A stretch of DNA of 64,000 nucleotides, from assembly GCA_964351625.1 (NCBI GenBank), contig CAYGOV010000017.1, positions 1 through 64,000 of the forward strand, written 5' to 3'. The notes below the pieces were generated by a model. The model saw nothing but the letters and a program-made list of their open reading frames with translations. It had not been told where the DNA came from and made no database searches. How positions within the stretch are numbered: position 1 is the stretch's first letter; every line of letters starts with the position of its first letter. A program made the translations under genes and the position numbers. Of the stretch, positions 25,886 through 34,386 are shown in pieces. This DNA comes from Marinoscillum sp964351625. Its GTDB lineage: Bacteria; Bacteroidota; Bacteroidia; Cytophagales; Cyclobacteriaceae.

Positions 25886-26212
25886 ATGAAAGAAAACGAA
25901 CACAATAAGCTTCGGTTAAATCAACTTGATGAGCAAGTTGCGAACACATTACGCGCAGTAGATAAACTTACTGCCGATATGCAAGAGTTGAGAGCTTATA
26001 CCTTGGAAAACAACAAAGTCGTGAATGCAATCTTGCGAAAACTTGATGATGACACGGAACAGCTAAAGAAAAACGACGAGCAATTCAAAAAAAATGATGA
26101 ACGATTTAAAAAGGCAGAGGAACGAATAGATAAAATCCTTGAAGAAATGGCAAGTGATCGAAAACTAAGGGATGCGCAATTTGAATTTCTACTTAAAAAG
26201 ACTGGCGCATAA
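25886..26212 (+). CDS. Small coiled-coil protein
   Basis: A 108-residue, highly charged helical protein with no signal peptide. Long heptad runs are evident, and a seven-residue unit of type KKNDEQF is repeated three times in a row (KKNDEQF, KKNDERF, KKAEERI) near residues 70-90. It is expected to form a coiled-coil oligomer or to bind a partner. No family is recognised. It is oriented opposite to its neighbours, lying between the NadR-like kinase (32-bp divergent gap) and the PnuT-like gene (its end abuts the end of that gene). Confidence 0.62.
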   Translation: MKENEHNKLRLNQLDEQVANTLRAVDKLTADMQELRAYTLENNKVVNAILRKLDDDTEQLKKNDEQFKKNDERFKKAEERIDKILEEMASDRKLRDAQFEFLLKKTGA

Positions 26213-26812
26213 TTATTTGGTTAAAGTCCGTTTCCAGCTGAAATATCCCCACGTCGCGAGTATAGTGAATATGAAAAATTGAAATGATGTAAATGGCAGT
26301 CCTTTGTAAGCATACAAAGGCATTGATACCAAATCTGTGATGATCCAAGCCAACCAGTTTTCTATTTTTTTTCTGGCCATCAGCCACATCCCCAATAATG
26401 CAAAAGAAGTGGTAGAAGCATCCCAGGCCGGCACATCACTATCGGTAAAGTTGAACAATAGCCAGTAGATAAGTCCAAAAGACACCAAAAGAAACAATGC
26501 TGAGTATCCCCAATCTCGCTTCGAAAGTGTGGAAATAGGGATCTGACCGGTTGCATATTTCGTGCTGGTCCAATTATACCATCCATATACGCTCATCACA
26601 AAATAATAGCCATTGATCCCCATGTCTGCATAGAGCTTGTATTCGAAAGTGAGATAGATATAAATGAGCACAGAAATGATCCCTGACGGGTAAACCAAAA
26701 TGTTTTCCTGCTTCGAATACCATACGCTCAAGAGTCCGAAGAACACTGCGATGGCCTCTAGCGCAGTAGTTTGATAGAGTTGATCTACGAAAGTGGTAAA
26801 GAAGTCAGGCAT
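26213..26812 (-). CDS. PnuC/PnuT-type vitamin transporter
   Basis: A 199-residue inner-membrane protein with about seven helices and the PnuC family features: WYSKQENILVYPSGIIS near residue 30, the aromatic motif YGWYNW, and W-x-x-x-x-x-x-x-NWLAW in the second half. PnuC imports nicotinamide riboside by facilitated diffusion, and the PnuT branch imports thiamine. The nearby TPP riboswitch, TonB receptor and TPK-like gene favour the thiamine branch, but the NadR-like kinase leaves nicotinamide riboside possible. No riboswitch precedes this gene; only 57 bp separate it from the divergent guaB frame. Confidence 0.85.
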   Translation of the reverse strand: MPDFFTTFVDQLYQTTALEAIAVFFGLLSVWYSKQENILVYPSGIISVLIYIYLTFEYKLYADMGINGYYFVMSVYGWYNWTSTKYATGQIPISTLSKRDWGYSALFLLVSFGLIYWLLFNFTDSDVPAWDASTTSFALLGMWLMARKKIENWLAWIITDLVSMPLYAYKGLPFTSFQFFIFTILATWGYFSWKRTLTK

Positions 26813-26899
26813 GCGTGTAAATTATAAATCACATTAAGTTTCGCAATCTCTTAAAGACCTTTTAATTTCGTGCTGCAAATAATAACAAATATTGTTTGC

Positions 26900-28366
26900 A
26901 TGAGTCTCGACAACAAATTCCTCTTTGAAGCACTTACATATGATGATGTGCTTCTACTTCCAGGCTACTCGGAAATCCTCCCTAGAGATACGGACACCAC
27001 CACCCAACTCACAAGAAACATTACTCTGAATATACCTTTGGTATCAGCTGCAATGGATACTGTGACAGAATACAGTCTAGCAATTGCTATGGCTCTAGAA
27101 GGTGGTTTGGGATTCATTCATAAAAATATGTCTGTGGAAAAACAGGCAGCGCAGGTGCGTAAAGTGAAGCGTTCTCAAAGTGGAATGATCCTAGATCCTA
27201 TCACACTTTCTCACAATAGTGTGGCTGGAGACGCTGAGAAGATTATGCGTGAAAATAAGATTGGCGGTATTCCTGTGATCGATGGTGACAAAAAACTTAT
27301 TGGTATTATCACCAATAGAGATCTGCGCTTCCAGAAAAACATGAAACGCCCGATCAAGGAGATCATGACATCAGAAAACCTGATCACTGCGCAAGTTGAA
27401 GTTGGTCTCAAAGAAGCCGAAGAAATACTTCAAGAGTTCAAAATCGAGAAACTACCGATTATTGATAAAGATGGTCGTCTTACTGGTCTTATCACTTACA
27501 AGGATATTTTAAAAAACAGAGACCGCCCGAATGCATGTAAAGATGAATACGGTCGACTAAGAGTGGGTGCAGCAGTTGGTGTGACAGCAGACATGATCGA
27601 TAGGATTTCTGCGCTTGTAAATGCTGGAGTAGATGTCGTGAGTATTGATACTGCTCATGGTCACTCCAAAGGCGTGATAGATGCAGCTAAAAAAGTGAAA
27701 GCTGCTTTTCCAGATTTAGAACTCATCGTTGGAAATATCGCCACCTATGAGGCAGCAATAGCATTGGCTGAAGCAGGTGCAGATGCTGTGAAAGTTGGTG
27801 TAGGACCTGGAAGTATTTGTACCACCCGTGTTGTAGCTGGCGTAGGCGTTCCACAACTTTCGGCTGTTTATGAAGCTGCAAAAGCTCTTCAGGGTAAAAA
27901 TATCCCTATCATAGCTGATGGTGGTATCCGTTTTTCTGGGGACTTGGTTAAGGCACTTGCGGGTGGTGCGAGTAGTGTGATGATAGGTTCACTTTTAGCG
28001 GGTACTGAAGAAGCCCCAGGTGAAATGATCATCTATGAAGGAAGAAAATTCAAGACTTACAGAGGCATGGGATCAATAGAAGCGATGGAAGATGGCTCGA
28101 AAGATCGCTACTTCCAAGATGCTGAGGACGATATCAAAAAGCTCGTTCCAGAAGGAATAGTTGGACGTGTGCCTTACAAAGGAATGGTCTCTGAAGTGCT
28201 CTACCAGCTCAGTGGTGGACTGAGAGCAGGTATGGGCTACTGTGGCGCACGATTGATCAAAGACCTTCACAGTGCTAAGTTTGTGAAGATCTCAGCAGCA
28301 GGATATGCAGAAAGTCATCCACACGATATCACGATCACTCGGGAGGCTCCAAATTATAGCCGTTAA
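26900..28366 (+). CDS. guaB: Inosine-5'-monophosphate dehydrogenase
   Basis: This enzyme oxidises IMP to XMP with NAD+, the committed step to GMP. The 488-residue protein begins MSLDNKFLFEALTYDDVLLLPGYSE. It has two CBS domains (about residues 95-210), the active-site loop GPGSICTTRVVAGVGVPQ with the catalytic Cys, and the flap MEDGSKDRYFQ. The frame is open from a GTG ten codons earlier, but the ATG at 26900 gives the canonical start and length. It has its own terminator and is monocistronic. Confidence 0.97.
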   Translation: MSLDNKFLFEALTYDDVLLLPGYSEILPRDTDTTTQLTRNITLNIPLVSAAMDTVTEYSLAIAMALEGGLGFIHKNMSVEKQAAQVRKVKRSQSGMILDPITLSHNSVAGDAEKIMRENKIGGIPVIDGDKKLIGIITNRDLRFQKNMKRPIKEIMTSENLITAQVEVGLKEAEEILQEFKIEKLPIIDKDGRLTGLITYKDILKNRDRPNACKDEYGRLRVGAAVGVTADMIDRISALVNAGVDVVSIDTAHGHSKGVIDAAKKVKAAFPDLELIVGNIATYEAAIALAEAGADAVKVGVGPGSICTTRVVAGVGVPQLSAVYEAAKALQGKNIPIIADGGIRFSGDLVKALAGGASSVMIGSLLAGTEEAPGEMIIYEGRKFKTYRGMGSIEAMEDGSKDRYFQDAEDDIKKLVPEGIVGRVPYKGMVSEVLYQLSGGLRAGMGYCGARLIKDLHSAKFVKISAAGYAESHPHDITITREAPNYSR

Positions 28367-28390
28367 TTATCGTTTGTTAAAAAAATCTAA

Positions 28391-28421
28391 AGCCATCCTT
28401 GATTACATGGATGGCCTTTTT
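28391..28421 (+). terminator. Rho-independent terminator after guaB
   Basis: The stem GCCATCC/GGATGGC (28392-28398 with 28409-28415), extended by A-T pairs with one bulge, is followed by TTTTT. It sits 25 bp after the guaB stop and upstream of the phosphatase start, so it separates the two transcription units. Confidence 0.85.
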
Positions 28422-28455
28422 ATTGGCCTCAAGGCTAGTATTTTTACATGTACAG

Positions 28456-30501
28456 ATGCTCTCAGGTAAACTAAAAATTAGATTAAGCTTTCTCGCAGGC
28501 ATACTGTCATGGTTGCTCTTTGTCTTTTTTGACCTATACCTTCTTTTCATCGAGCAACATCAGCTCAATGTAGCTCTATCCAAAATAGTCCCGCAATTCC
28601 TTTTGATCACATTGGTACTATCGACGCTGGCCTTTTACAGATATACTATCACAAAGGCGGATAGTATCAATTTCATTGATCTTTTGTGGAAAGTATTTAT
28701 CACTGGTCTTTTGACAACTATTGGGTCATTGCTTATAAGGTTTTTCTTTTACGTGTTTGCCAGAAGTACTATCAGTCAAAATCCATTCACAGTAAATTTC
28801 CTTTATGATGTCCTGATCGGGCTGGTGGTTATCTATCTCGTTTCAACCTTTGTGGTTTGGAAGCGATTGATCCTTTACCAAAAGTCAAAAAATCTAATTC
28901 AGTTTTGGAGCCTCTTTGAATACGCCTTGCTAGGCGCGCTTGTCTTTGACCTTTTTGGAAATGACTTCTTTAGTGTCAACTTCAATATCGCACTTATCTT
29001 CTTAGGCATTCTAGGCTTAATCCTATCATTCAATCTAAAATGGATTGCCTATTTGAATTTCAAACAAAAGTGGAAAAGTATCCTCTTCATACTGCTATCT
29101 GGTATCTATCTGTACCACTTTTTGCTCAACATGCTCAATTTTTCCGAAACGGGAATCTTGCATTTGGACTTACTCAATAGGGTCTATTTTGTTGCACTAT
29201 TTATTTTCATATTGATCTATGCAGCAGTATCTATCCTAGTCACATTATTTAACCTGCCCACTTCCTCTGTTTTTGAACGAAAAATGCAGGAGGCTGTAGA
29301 TTTTCAGAAATTAAGCCAATCGATACCTGCAGGGCAAAGTGCAGAGCAGACTTATGAAATTCTTTTGGAAAGTTCAATGAGTGCCGTATTTGCTGATGCT
29401 GCATGGCTGGAAATAGCAGACGAACCAAGAAAGATCATCACACGGGGTATAACTCATAAAGAGTCAAGGGATATTCGCCTGAGTGCTAAACAAGATGGAA
29501 TTAAGCGAATTTTGGCTTACGATTTGGGCTCAGACCCCATGACAAATAAAGTAATTGGCAGCCTAGATCGCGGCGATTTCAAGTCAATCTTAGCTATGCC
29601 TTTGATGATACAAACTGAGCAAATCGGCGTTCTTGTACTTTTGCAAGAGGTGTCTGATGCGTACAATCGAGAAATGGTGGACATTATCCGCACATTCGTG
29701 AATCAAGCCTGTATCTCTCTGGAAAATTTTAGATTGATTGGCGAAGCAATAGAAAATGAGCGGTATAAGGAGCAACTCAAAATCGCTAAGACTGTGCAAA
29801 AAAGTTTGCTTCCAGCCACTCTAGAGCACAATAGTGCTTTTGAGATCGAGGCTTATAGCATGGCCGCTGATGAAGTTGGTGGAGACTATTATGATATACT
29901 CGAACCTGTACCAGGCCTTCACCATTTGATTATTGGTGATGTTTCAGGAAAAGGAACTTCTGCCGCTTTCAATATGGCTCAGATGCGAGGTATTTTTCAT
30001 AGTTTGGCTCAGAAATCAAGCACAGCATCATGTTTCATGATTGAGGCAAATCAGGCCATTGGGAGGTGCTTGGAGAGTAAGTCATTCATTACGGCAATAT
30101 TCATTGTCATAGAGACTGCTAAAAAGCAGTTTAGCTATTCAAGAGCAGGTCATTGTCCAGCCATATTTTATGACAAATCAAAACGAGAAATCCGTGAGCT
30201 AGATAAGAATGGCATGGGTTTAGGCATCCTGAGAAACTCAAATTATAATGATTACGTTGAAGAAGAAACTATAAAATATGGAAGTGGCGATCTGTTGCTT
30301 TTATACACCGATGGGATTTCAGAAGCTAAGAACCCTAGAAAGCAGCAATATGGCGCTGAAGGTCTCCAAAGATCTTTACGCCAACATCTTGACCGATCCG
30401 TTGAAGGAATGAAAGAAGGGCTTATCAATGACCTCACTGCATTCCTAGAAGGTAATAAGCTTGATGATGACTATACACTCACAATAGTCCGATTTAAATA
30501 A
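28456..30501 (+). CDS. Membrane-bound GAF-PP2C (RsbU/SpoIIE-type) serine phosphatase
   Basis: A 681-residue sensor phosphatase. The first ~280 residues hold about eight hydrophobic helices. A GAF-like domain follows (about 300-440), then a short coiled linker and the PP2C/SpoIIE domain (about 465-681). The domain has metal-binding Asp motifs in DEVGGDYYDI, GDVSGKGTSAAF and LLLYTDGISEAKN. Such proteins dephosphorylate a STAS antagonist to switch a regulatory partner. The STAS and kinase genes follow immediately. The frame starts earlier at a TTG inside the guaB terminator, so I use the ATG at 28456. The signal sensed is unknown. Confidence 0.9.
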   Translation: MLSGKLKIRLSFLAGILSWLLFVFFDLYLLFIEQHQLNVALSKIVPQFLLITLVLSTLAFYRYTITKADSINFIDLLWKVFITGLLTTIGSLLIRFFFYVFARSTISQNPFTVNFLYDVLIGLVVIYLVSTFVVWKRLILYQKSKNLIQFWSLFEYALLGALVFDLFGNDFFSVNFNIALIFLGILGLILSFNLKWIAYLNFKQKWKSILFILLSGIYLYHFLLNMLNFSETGILHLDLLNRVYFVALFIFILIYAAVSILVTLFNLPTSSVFERKMQEAVDFQKLSQSIPAGQSAEQTYEILLESSMSAVFADAAWLEIADEPRKIITRGITHKESRDIRLSAKQDGIKRILAYDLGSDPMTNKVIGSLDRGDFKSILAMPLMIQTEQIGVLVLLQEVSDAYNREMVDIIRTFVNQACISLENFRLIGEAIENERYKEQLKIAKTVQKSLLPATLEHNSAFEIEAYSMAADEVGGDYYDILEPVPGLHHLIIGDVSGKGTSAAFNMAQMRGIFHSLAQKSSTASCFMIEANQAIGRCLESKSFITAIFIVIETAKKQFSYSRAGHCPAIFYDKSKREIRELDKNGMGLGILRNSNYNDYVEEETIKYGSGDLLLLYTDGISEAKNPRKQQYGAEGLQRSLRQHLDRSVEGMKEGLINDLTAFLEGNKLDDDYTLTIVRFK

Positions 30502-30506
30502 AGAAT

Positions 30507-30845
30507 ATGTTGAATATAAATATTGAAGAGCAGGAAAATTACCAAATCTTACAAGTGGTAGGAGAGATAGACGCAAGTACGTCTATCACATTGGATAATG
30601 CTTTGAAAACATCATCCGAAGCAACTAAAAACGTACTTCTGGATTTGTCTCAGCTTGAGTATATCTCTTCAGCAGGACTTGGAGTTTTTATATCTTATTT
30701 AGATGACTTCAAGTCAAAAAGCATAAAATTGGTACTTTTTGGGCTACATGAAAAAGTTCTCGAAGTTTTTCAAATATTGGGGCTTCAACATTTAATGCAA
30801 ATTGTTCCTGACCAATCAAGCGCAGTGGAGTTGATCAATGCATAA
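30507..30845 (+). CDS. STAS-domain anti-sigma-factor antagonist (RsbV/SpoIIAA-like)
   Basis: A 112-residue cytosolic STAS protein. The conserved phosphoacceptor region is LEYISSAGLGVFISYL, with the Ser just before A-G-L-G as the expected site. It should be dephosphorylated by the upstream phosphatase and phosphorylated by the downstream kinase. It starts 6 bp after the phosphatase stop and overlaps the kinase gene by 8 bp. Confidence 0.93.
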   Translation: MLNINIEEQENYQILQVVGEIDASTSITLDNALKTSSEATKNVLLDLSQLEYISSAGLGVFISYLDDFKSKSIKLVLFGLHEKVLEVFQILGLQHLMQIVPDQSSAVELINA

Positions 30846-31251
30846 GTCGCTCAACATATCGTGCAGTAAAACCAACCTTATTACGATAAGGGAATTTGTT
30901 GGAAACTTACTGCTAAGCTACAACCTTGGTGAATTGGAAGTACATAAGATCGTGCTTGCAGTTGATGAAGTATGTGCTAATCTTATCATTCATTCTAACA
31001 ACTGTAACTCTTCTCAGTCTATTCAAATAGGCGTGGATCTCAATGCTCTTAATGAGCTGGTATTTACCATCAGAGACCAAGGCGAGAGTTTCAATCCAAG
31101 CTCCTATGCAGAACCTTCTCTTGATGAGATAGTCAATGCTCGACGAAAAGGAGGAGTTGGACTTATGTTGGTCAAAAGAATAATGGATAAAATAGAGTTC
31201 TCAACGGAGAAGAATTACAATATTTGCAGGCTTACGAAAAAGCTTGATTAA
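30838..31251 (+). CDS. RsbW-like serine-protein kinase / ATP-binding protein
   Basis: A 137-residue HATPase_c domain protein of the anti-sigma kinase type. The N box is DEVCANLIIHS (residues 42-52 or so) and the G1/G2 region is IRDQGESFNP plus GGVGLMLVKRIMD. In known systems it binds and inhibits a sigma factor or other partner and phosphorylates the STAS protein. No sigma factor gene is in the window. It overlaps STAS by 8 bp, and the next lipoprotein begins right after its stop. Confidence 0.92.
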   Translation: MHKSLNISCSKTNLITIREFVGNLLLSYNLGELEVHKIVLAVDEVCANLIIHSNNCNSSQSIQIGVDLNALNELVFTIRDQGESFNPSSYAEPSLDEIVNARRKGGVGLMLVKRIMDKIEFSTEKNYNICRLTKKLD

Positions 31252-32103
31252 ATGAGAATTGCATCGATTTTATGCTTGTGTGTTCTATGCAGTTGTGAAT
31301 TTTTCCGACCTAAAGAAACCATATCTGAACCCCCAGTGGCAAGAAGTATGGATAGCTATCTCGAAAAATCAGACTTGATAGGTATTTCACCTAAAGGCAT
31401 GAACCCTTCTGATAGTGCGAAATTGATTGAGAAGTATGTAGCCGATTGGACAAAAAAGCAACTGATGATCTCTAGAGCCTTGGAGACGGTGGATTTAAAT
31501 GAAGCCGAAATCGAACGAAAAGTACTAGACTATCGCTATGCTTTAATAGTCCATTCTTTTGAGAAAAAATACATTAATCAGCACTTGAATAATATTGTGA
31601 GCGATGAGGATATAGCTACATACTATTCTGAAAAAGCAGACAACTTCTTGCTCCGACAAACAATAGTAAAGTGCATTTTTGCGAAAGTCCCCAATACTGC
31701 TCCGAATGTAAGACAGTTTCGAAGAAATTTTAGAGAATACCCGAATAGCAATACAGAAGACATTAAAAACTATATAAATCAATTCGCCAATAAATCCTTT
31801 CTTGATGACTCCACTTGGATCATCTTAGATGAACTCATTTTAGGAACTCCGTTGGAACAAGTTGATAACAAGAATCAATTCTTTAGCAAAAACAGCTATT
31901 CTGAGACGAATGACAAGGAATTTATCTATTTCGTTAAAATATTTGACTACAAAATTTCAAATGAAATCTCTCCATTGGAGTTTATAAAAGATGACATTGT
32001 TAATATCATTATCAATAAGAGAAAAATCGCTCTGAAGAAGAAGCTAGAAGATGAAGTTTATGAAGATGCAAAGCAAAACAAGCTATTTGAAGTATATCGT
32101 TAA
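31252..32103 (+). CDS. SurA-like periplasmic lipoprotein without a recognisable parvulin domain
   Basis: A 283-residue lipoprotein. The signal ends in a lipobox around L-C-S-C (Cys 13-15). The mature part is predominantly helical, with SurA/PpiD-like chaperone features: the N-terminal helical region EAEIERKVLDYRYALIVHSFEKKYI and the segment ISDEDIATYYSEKADNF-type helix that normally precedes a parvulin domain. The parvulin signature itself is not visible. It therefore probably acts as a chaperone in outer-membrane protein assembly. The last 53 bp overlap the following surA gene, so expression is tightly linked. Confidence 0.7.
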   Translation: MRIASILCLCVLCSCEFFRPKETISEPPVARSMDSYLEKSDLIGISPKGMNPSDSAKLIEKYVADWTKKQLMISRALETVDLNEAEIERKVLDYRYALIVHSFEKKYINQHLNNIVSDEDIATYYSEKADNFLLRQTIVKCIFAKVPNTAPNVRQFRRNFREYPNSNTEDIKNYINQFANKSFLDDSTWIILDELILGTPLEQVDNKNQFFSKNSYSETNDKEFIYFVKIFDYKISNEISPLEFIKDDIVNIIINKRKIALKKKLEDEVYEDAKQNKLFEVYR

Positions 32104-33412
32104 AGGTCTTTGCTTATTGATCCCCTTTTTAGGTGTTGGCCAAACTAATGGCGTGGTAATCGACAAGATTATTGCCAAAGTGGACAACTATATTGTAATG
32201 CAATCAGATCTTGAGAAGGCATACCTCGACTATCTTTCGCGGGGAGAGTTTAGGACCAGCACTGCCAAATGTGACATTTTGGAGCAATTGGTTGTAAATA
32301 AAATGCTTTTGGCCAAAGCTGAAATCGACTCAGTGATCGTAGATGACTTGGAGGTACAAAGCAACCTCAGCAGAAGAGTGGAATATATGGTTTCTCAAAT
32401 CGGTTCTGAAGAGGAGATAGAAAAATACTACGGTAAAAGTCTAGATCAGATTAAAGCCGAGCTTTTTGATGATATCAAAGAGCAAATGGTTGTTCAACGG
32501 ATGCAGGATGAGATCACCTCAGGAATCAAAGTTTCACCTGCGGAAGTGCGAAAATTCTTTGGGCGCATACCGAGTGATAGTTTGCCATTTTTCTCAACGG
32601 AAGTAATCATTGGGCAAATTGTGAAAACTCCAGAGGCAGGGAAGAAACAGAAGGAGGCAGTACGAAAACAAATGTATGAAATCAGGGGACGACTAATTAA
32701 AGGTGAATCTTTTGCTACTCTTGCACGACAATATTCTGAAGATCCAGGATCAGCAGCTCGTGGCGGAGAGTTACCATTTTATAGACGTGGAGAGTTAGCT
32801 CCAGAATTTGAAGCTAGCGCAATGACCTTGGCTGAAAATGAACTTTCTATGCCCATCGAAACACAGTTTGGTTATCATCTAATAGAGCTACAGCAAAAAC
32901 GTGGTAATACCTTTAAGACTCGTCATATCCTTATGACTCCAAAGCCGTCCGAGGAAGATATTTTGGCTTCTCAAAACTTTCTTGATAGTCTTAGAAATGT
33001 GATTTTAGCCGATAGCATAGATTTTGAAGAAGCAGCTAAAGAATATTCAGATGATCAGATGACTTCTTCTAACGGTGGATTTTTTGTAAACGGAGAGGAA
33101 TCTATGCGTGTATCTGTAGAGCAACTTGACCCTACCCTTTTCTTTACGTTGGATACCATGACTATTGGTACAATAAGCGAGCCGATGGAATTTCAATTAC
33201 CGAATGGGGAACGAGCTTTTCGTATATTATTCTATAAGAAAAGAATTGCTCCTCATGAGGCCAACTTGGATCAAGACTACCAAAAAATAGCAAAAGCTAC
33301 GCTAAACAATAAAAGCAATATGATATTATCCGAGTGGTTCGAAGAAGCGCGAGATGATGTCTATATCGAAATAGACCCTGAATATAAAAATTGCAAATTA
33401 CTGGAAGATTAA
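32051..33412 (+). CDS. surA: Periplasmic peptidyl-prolyl isomerase / chaperone SurA
   Basis: A 453-residue SurA protein. A signal peptide (about residues 1-31) precedes the SurA N-domain (IIAKVDNYIVMQSDLEKAY). Two parvulin-type PPIase domains follow: the first around residues 175-280 (QYSEDPGSAARGGELPFYRRGEL and QFGYHLIEL), the second around 285-390 (KTRHILMTP, YSDDQMTSSNGGFF). SurA escorts outer-membrane proteins to the BAM complex. The start lies 53 bp inside the preceding gene; ATGs at 32051, 32060 and 32066 are all possible and I give the first. Confidence 0.92.
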   Translation: MKFMKMQSKTSYLKYIVKGLCLLIPFLGVGQTNGVVIDKIIAKVDNYIVMQSDLEKAYLDYLSRGEFRTSTAKCDILEQLVVNKMLLAKAEIDSVIVDDLEVQSNLSRRVEYMVSQIGSEEEIEKYYGKSLDQIKAELFDDIKEQMVVQRMQDEITSGIKVSPAEVRKFFGRIPSDSLPFFSTEVIIGQIVKTPEAGKKQKEAVRKQMYEIRGRLIKGESFATLARQYSEDPGSAARGGELPFYRRGELAPEFEASAMTLAENELSMPIETQFGYHLIELQQKRGNTFKTRHILMTPKPSEEDILASQNFLDSLRNVILADSIDFEEAAKEYSDDQMTSSNGGFFVNGEESMRVSVEQLDPTLFFTLDTMTIGTISEPMEFQLPNGERAFRILFYKKRIAPHEANLDQDYQKIAKATLNNKSNMILSEWFEEARDDVYIEIDPEYKNCKLLED

Positions 33413-33420
33413 TACCTAAT

Positions 33421-34386
33421 ATGTCTGAAATCGAAAATGATGTAACCCTAGCGAAAGAGTTACATGAAGCATATAAAAACTTAGAGGCTGAAATAAGCAA
33501 ACAAGTAGTTGGCCAGAAGGAAGTCATACGCCTTTTGATTATTTCTATATTCTGTGGTGGCCATTCTTTATTGGTTGGCGTACCAGGGCTCGCTAAGACA
33601 TTATTGGTCCAAAGTATGGCTAGTGCACTAGGTCTTGATTTTAATAGGATCCAATTCACGCCTGATCTTATGCCTTCAGATGTATTAGGTGCAGATACAT
33701 TGGATCAAAATAGAAACTTGCGTTTCATGAAAGGTCCCATTTTCAATAATGTCATTCTTGCAGACGAAATCAATCGTACACCTCCCAAAACGCAATCTGC
33801 ATTATTAGAAGCAATGCAAGAAGGTGCTATTACGATAGGGGGCAATAATTACGTGCTTGATAAACCTTTCTTTGTTTTAGCCACCCAAAACCCTATTGAG
33901 CAAGAAGGAACGTATCCATTGCCGGAAGCCCAACTTGATCGATTCATGTTTATGATCAAGCTTGAGTACCCAAGCTTGCAAGAAGAGCTGGAGATTGTGA
34001 AACAAACAACAGGCATTCGTGAAAATGATCCAAAAAAAGTAGTTTCTAAAGAAGATATTTTGAAGTTTCAGCGGCTCGTCAAAAAAGTGCCAGTAGCGGA
34101 TAATGTATTTGAATACATTGTCAACTTGGTACATAAGACCCGGCCTTTCAGTCCGAATGGGAGTGAACTCAGCAATAATTACCTTGAGTGGGGCGCTGGT
34201 CCTAGAGCTAGTCAGTTTTTGGTGCTTGCTGCTAAATGTAATGCGCTCCTAAAAGGAAAATACTCACCTGACATTGAAGACGTCATGGAAGTAGCCGAAC
34301 CAGTTTTGGTGCACAGAATTGTAAGAAATTTCAAGGCCGAAGCAGCAGGAAGAACTGAAGAGAGTTTAGTTAACGAGCTCCTCTAA
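33421..34386 (+). CDS. MoxR family AAA+ ATPase
   Basis: A 321-residue cytosolic AAA_3 protein. Walker A is GVPGLAKT, Walker B is ILADEINR, followed by PPKTQSALLEAMQEG and QNPIEQEGTYPLPEAQLDRF, all typical of MoxR. MoxR ATPases act as chaperones in maturing metallo- or VWA-domain protein complexes and usually sit beside DUF58 and VWA (Bat) genes. None is here, since the next gene is convergent pheS. I use the ATG at 33421; the frame extends ten codons upstream from a TTG inside surA. Confidence 0.95.
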   Translation: MSEIENDVTLAKELHEAYKNLEAEISKQVVGQKEVIRLLIISIFCGGHSLLVGVPGLAKTLLVQSMASALGLDFNRIQFTPDLMPSDVLGADTLDQNRNLRFMKGPIFNNVILADEINRTPPKTQSALLEAMQEGAITIGGNNYVLDKPFFVLATQNPIEQEGTYPLPEAQLDRFMFMIKLEYPSLQEELEIVKQTTGIRENDPKKVVSKEDILKFQRLVKKVPVADNVFEYIVNLVHKTRPFSPNGSELSNNYLEWGAGPRASQFLVLAAKCNALLKGKYSPDIEDVMEVAEPVLVHRIVRNFKAEAAGRTEESLVNELL

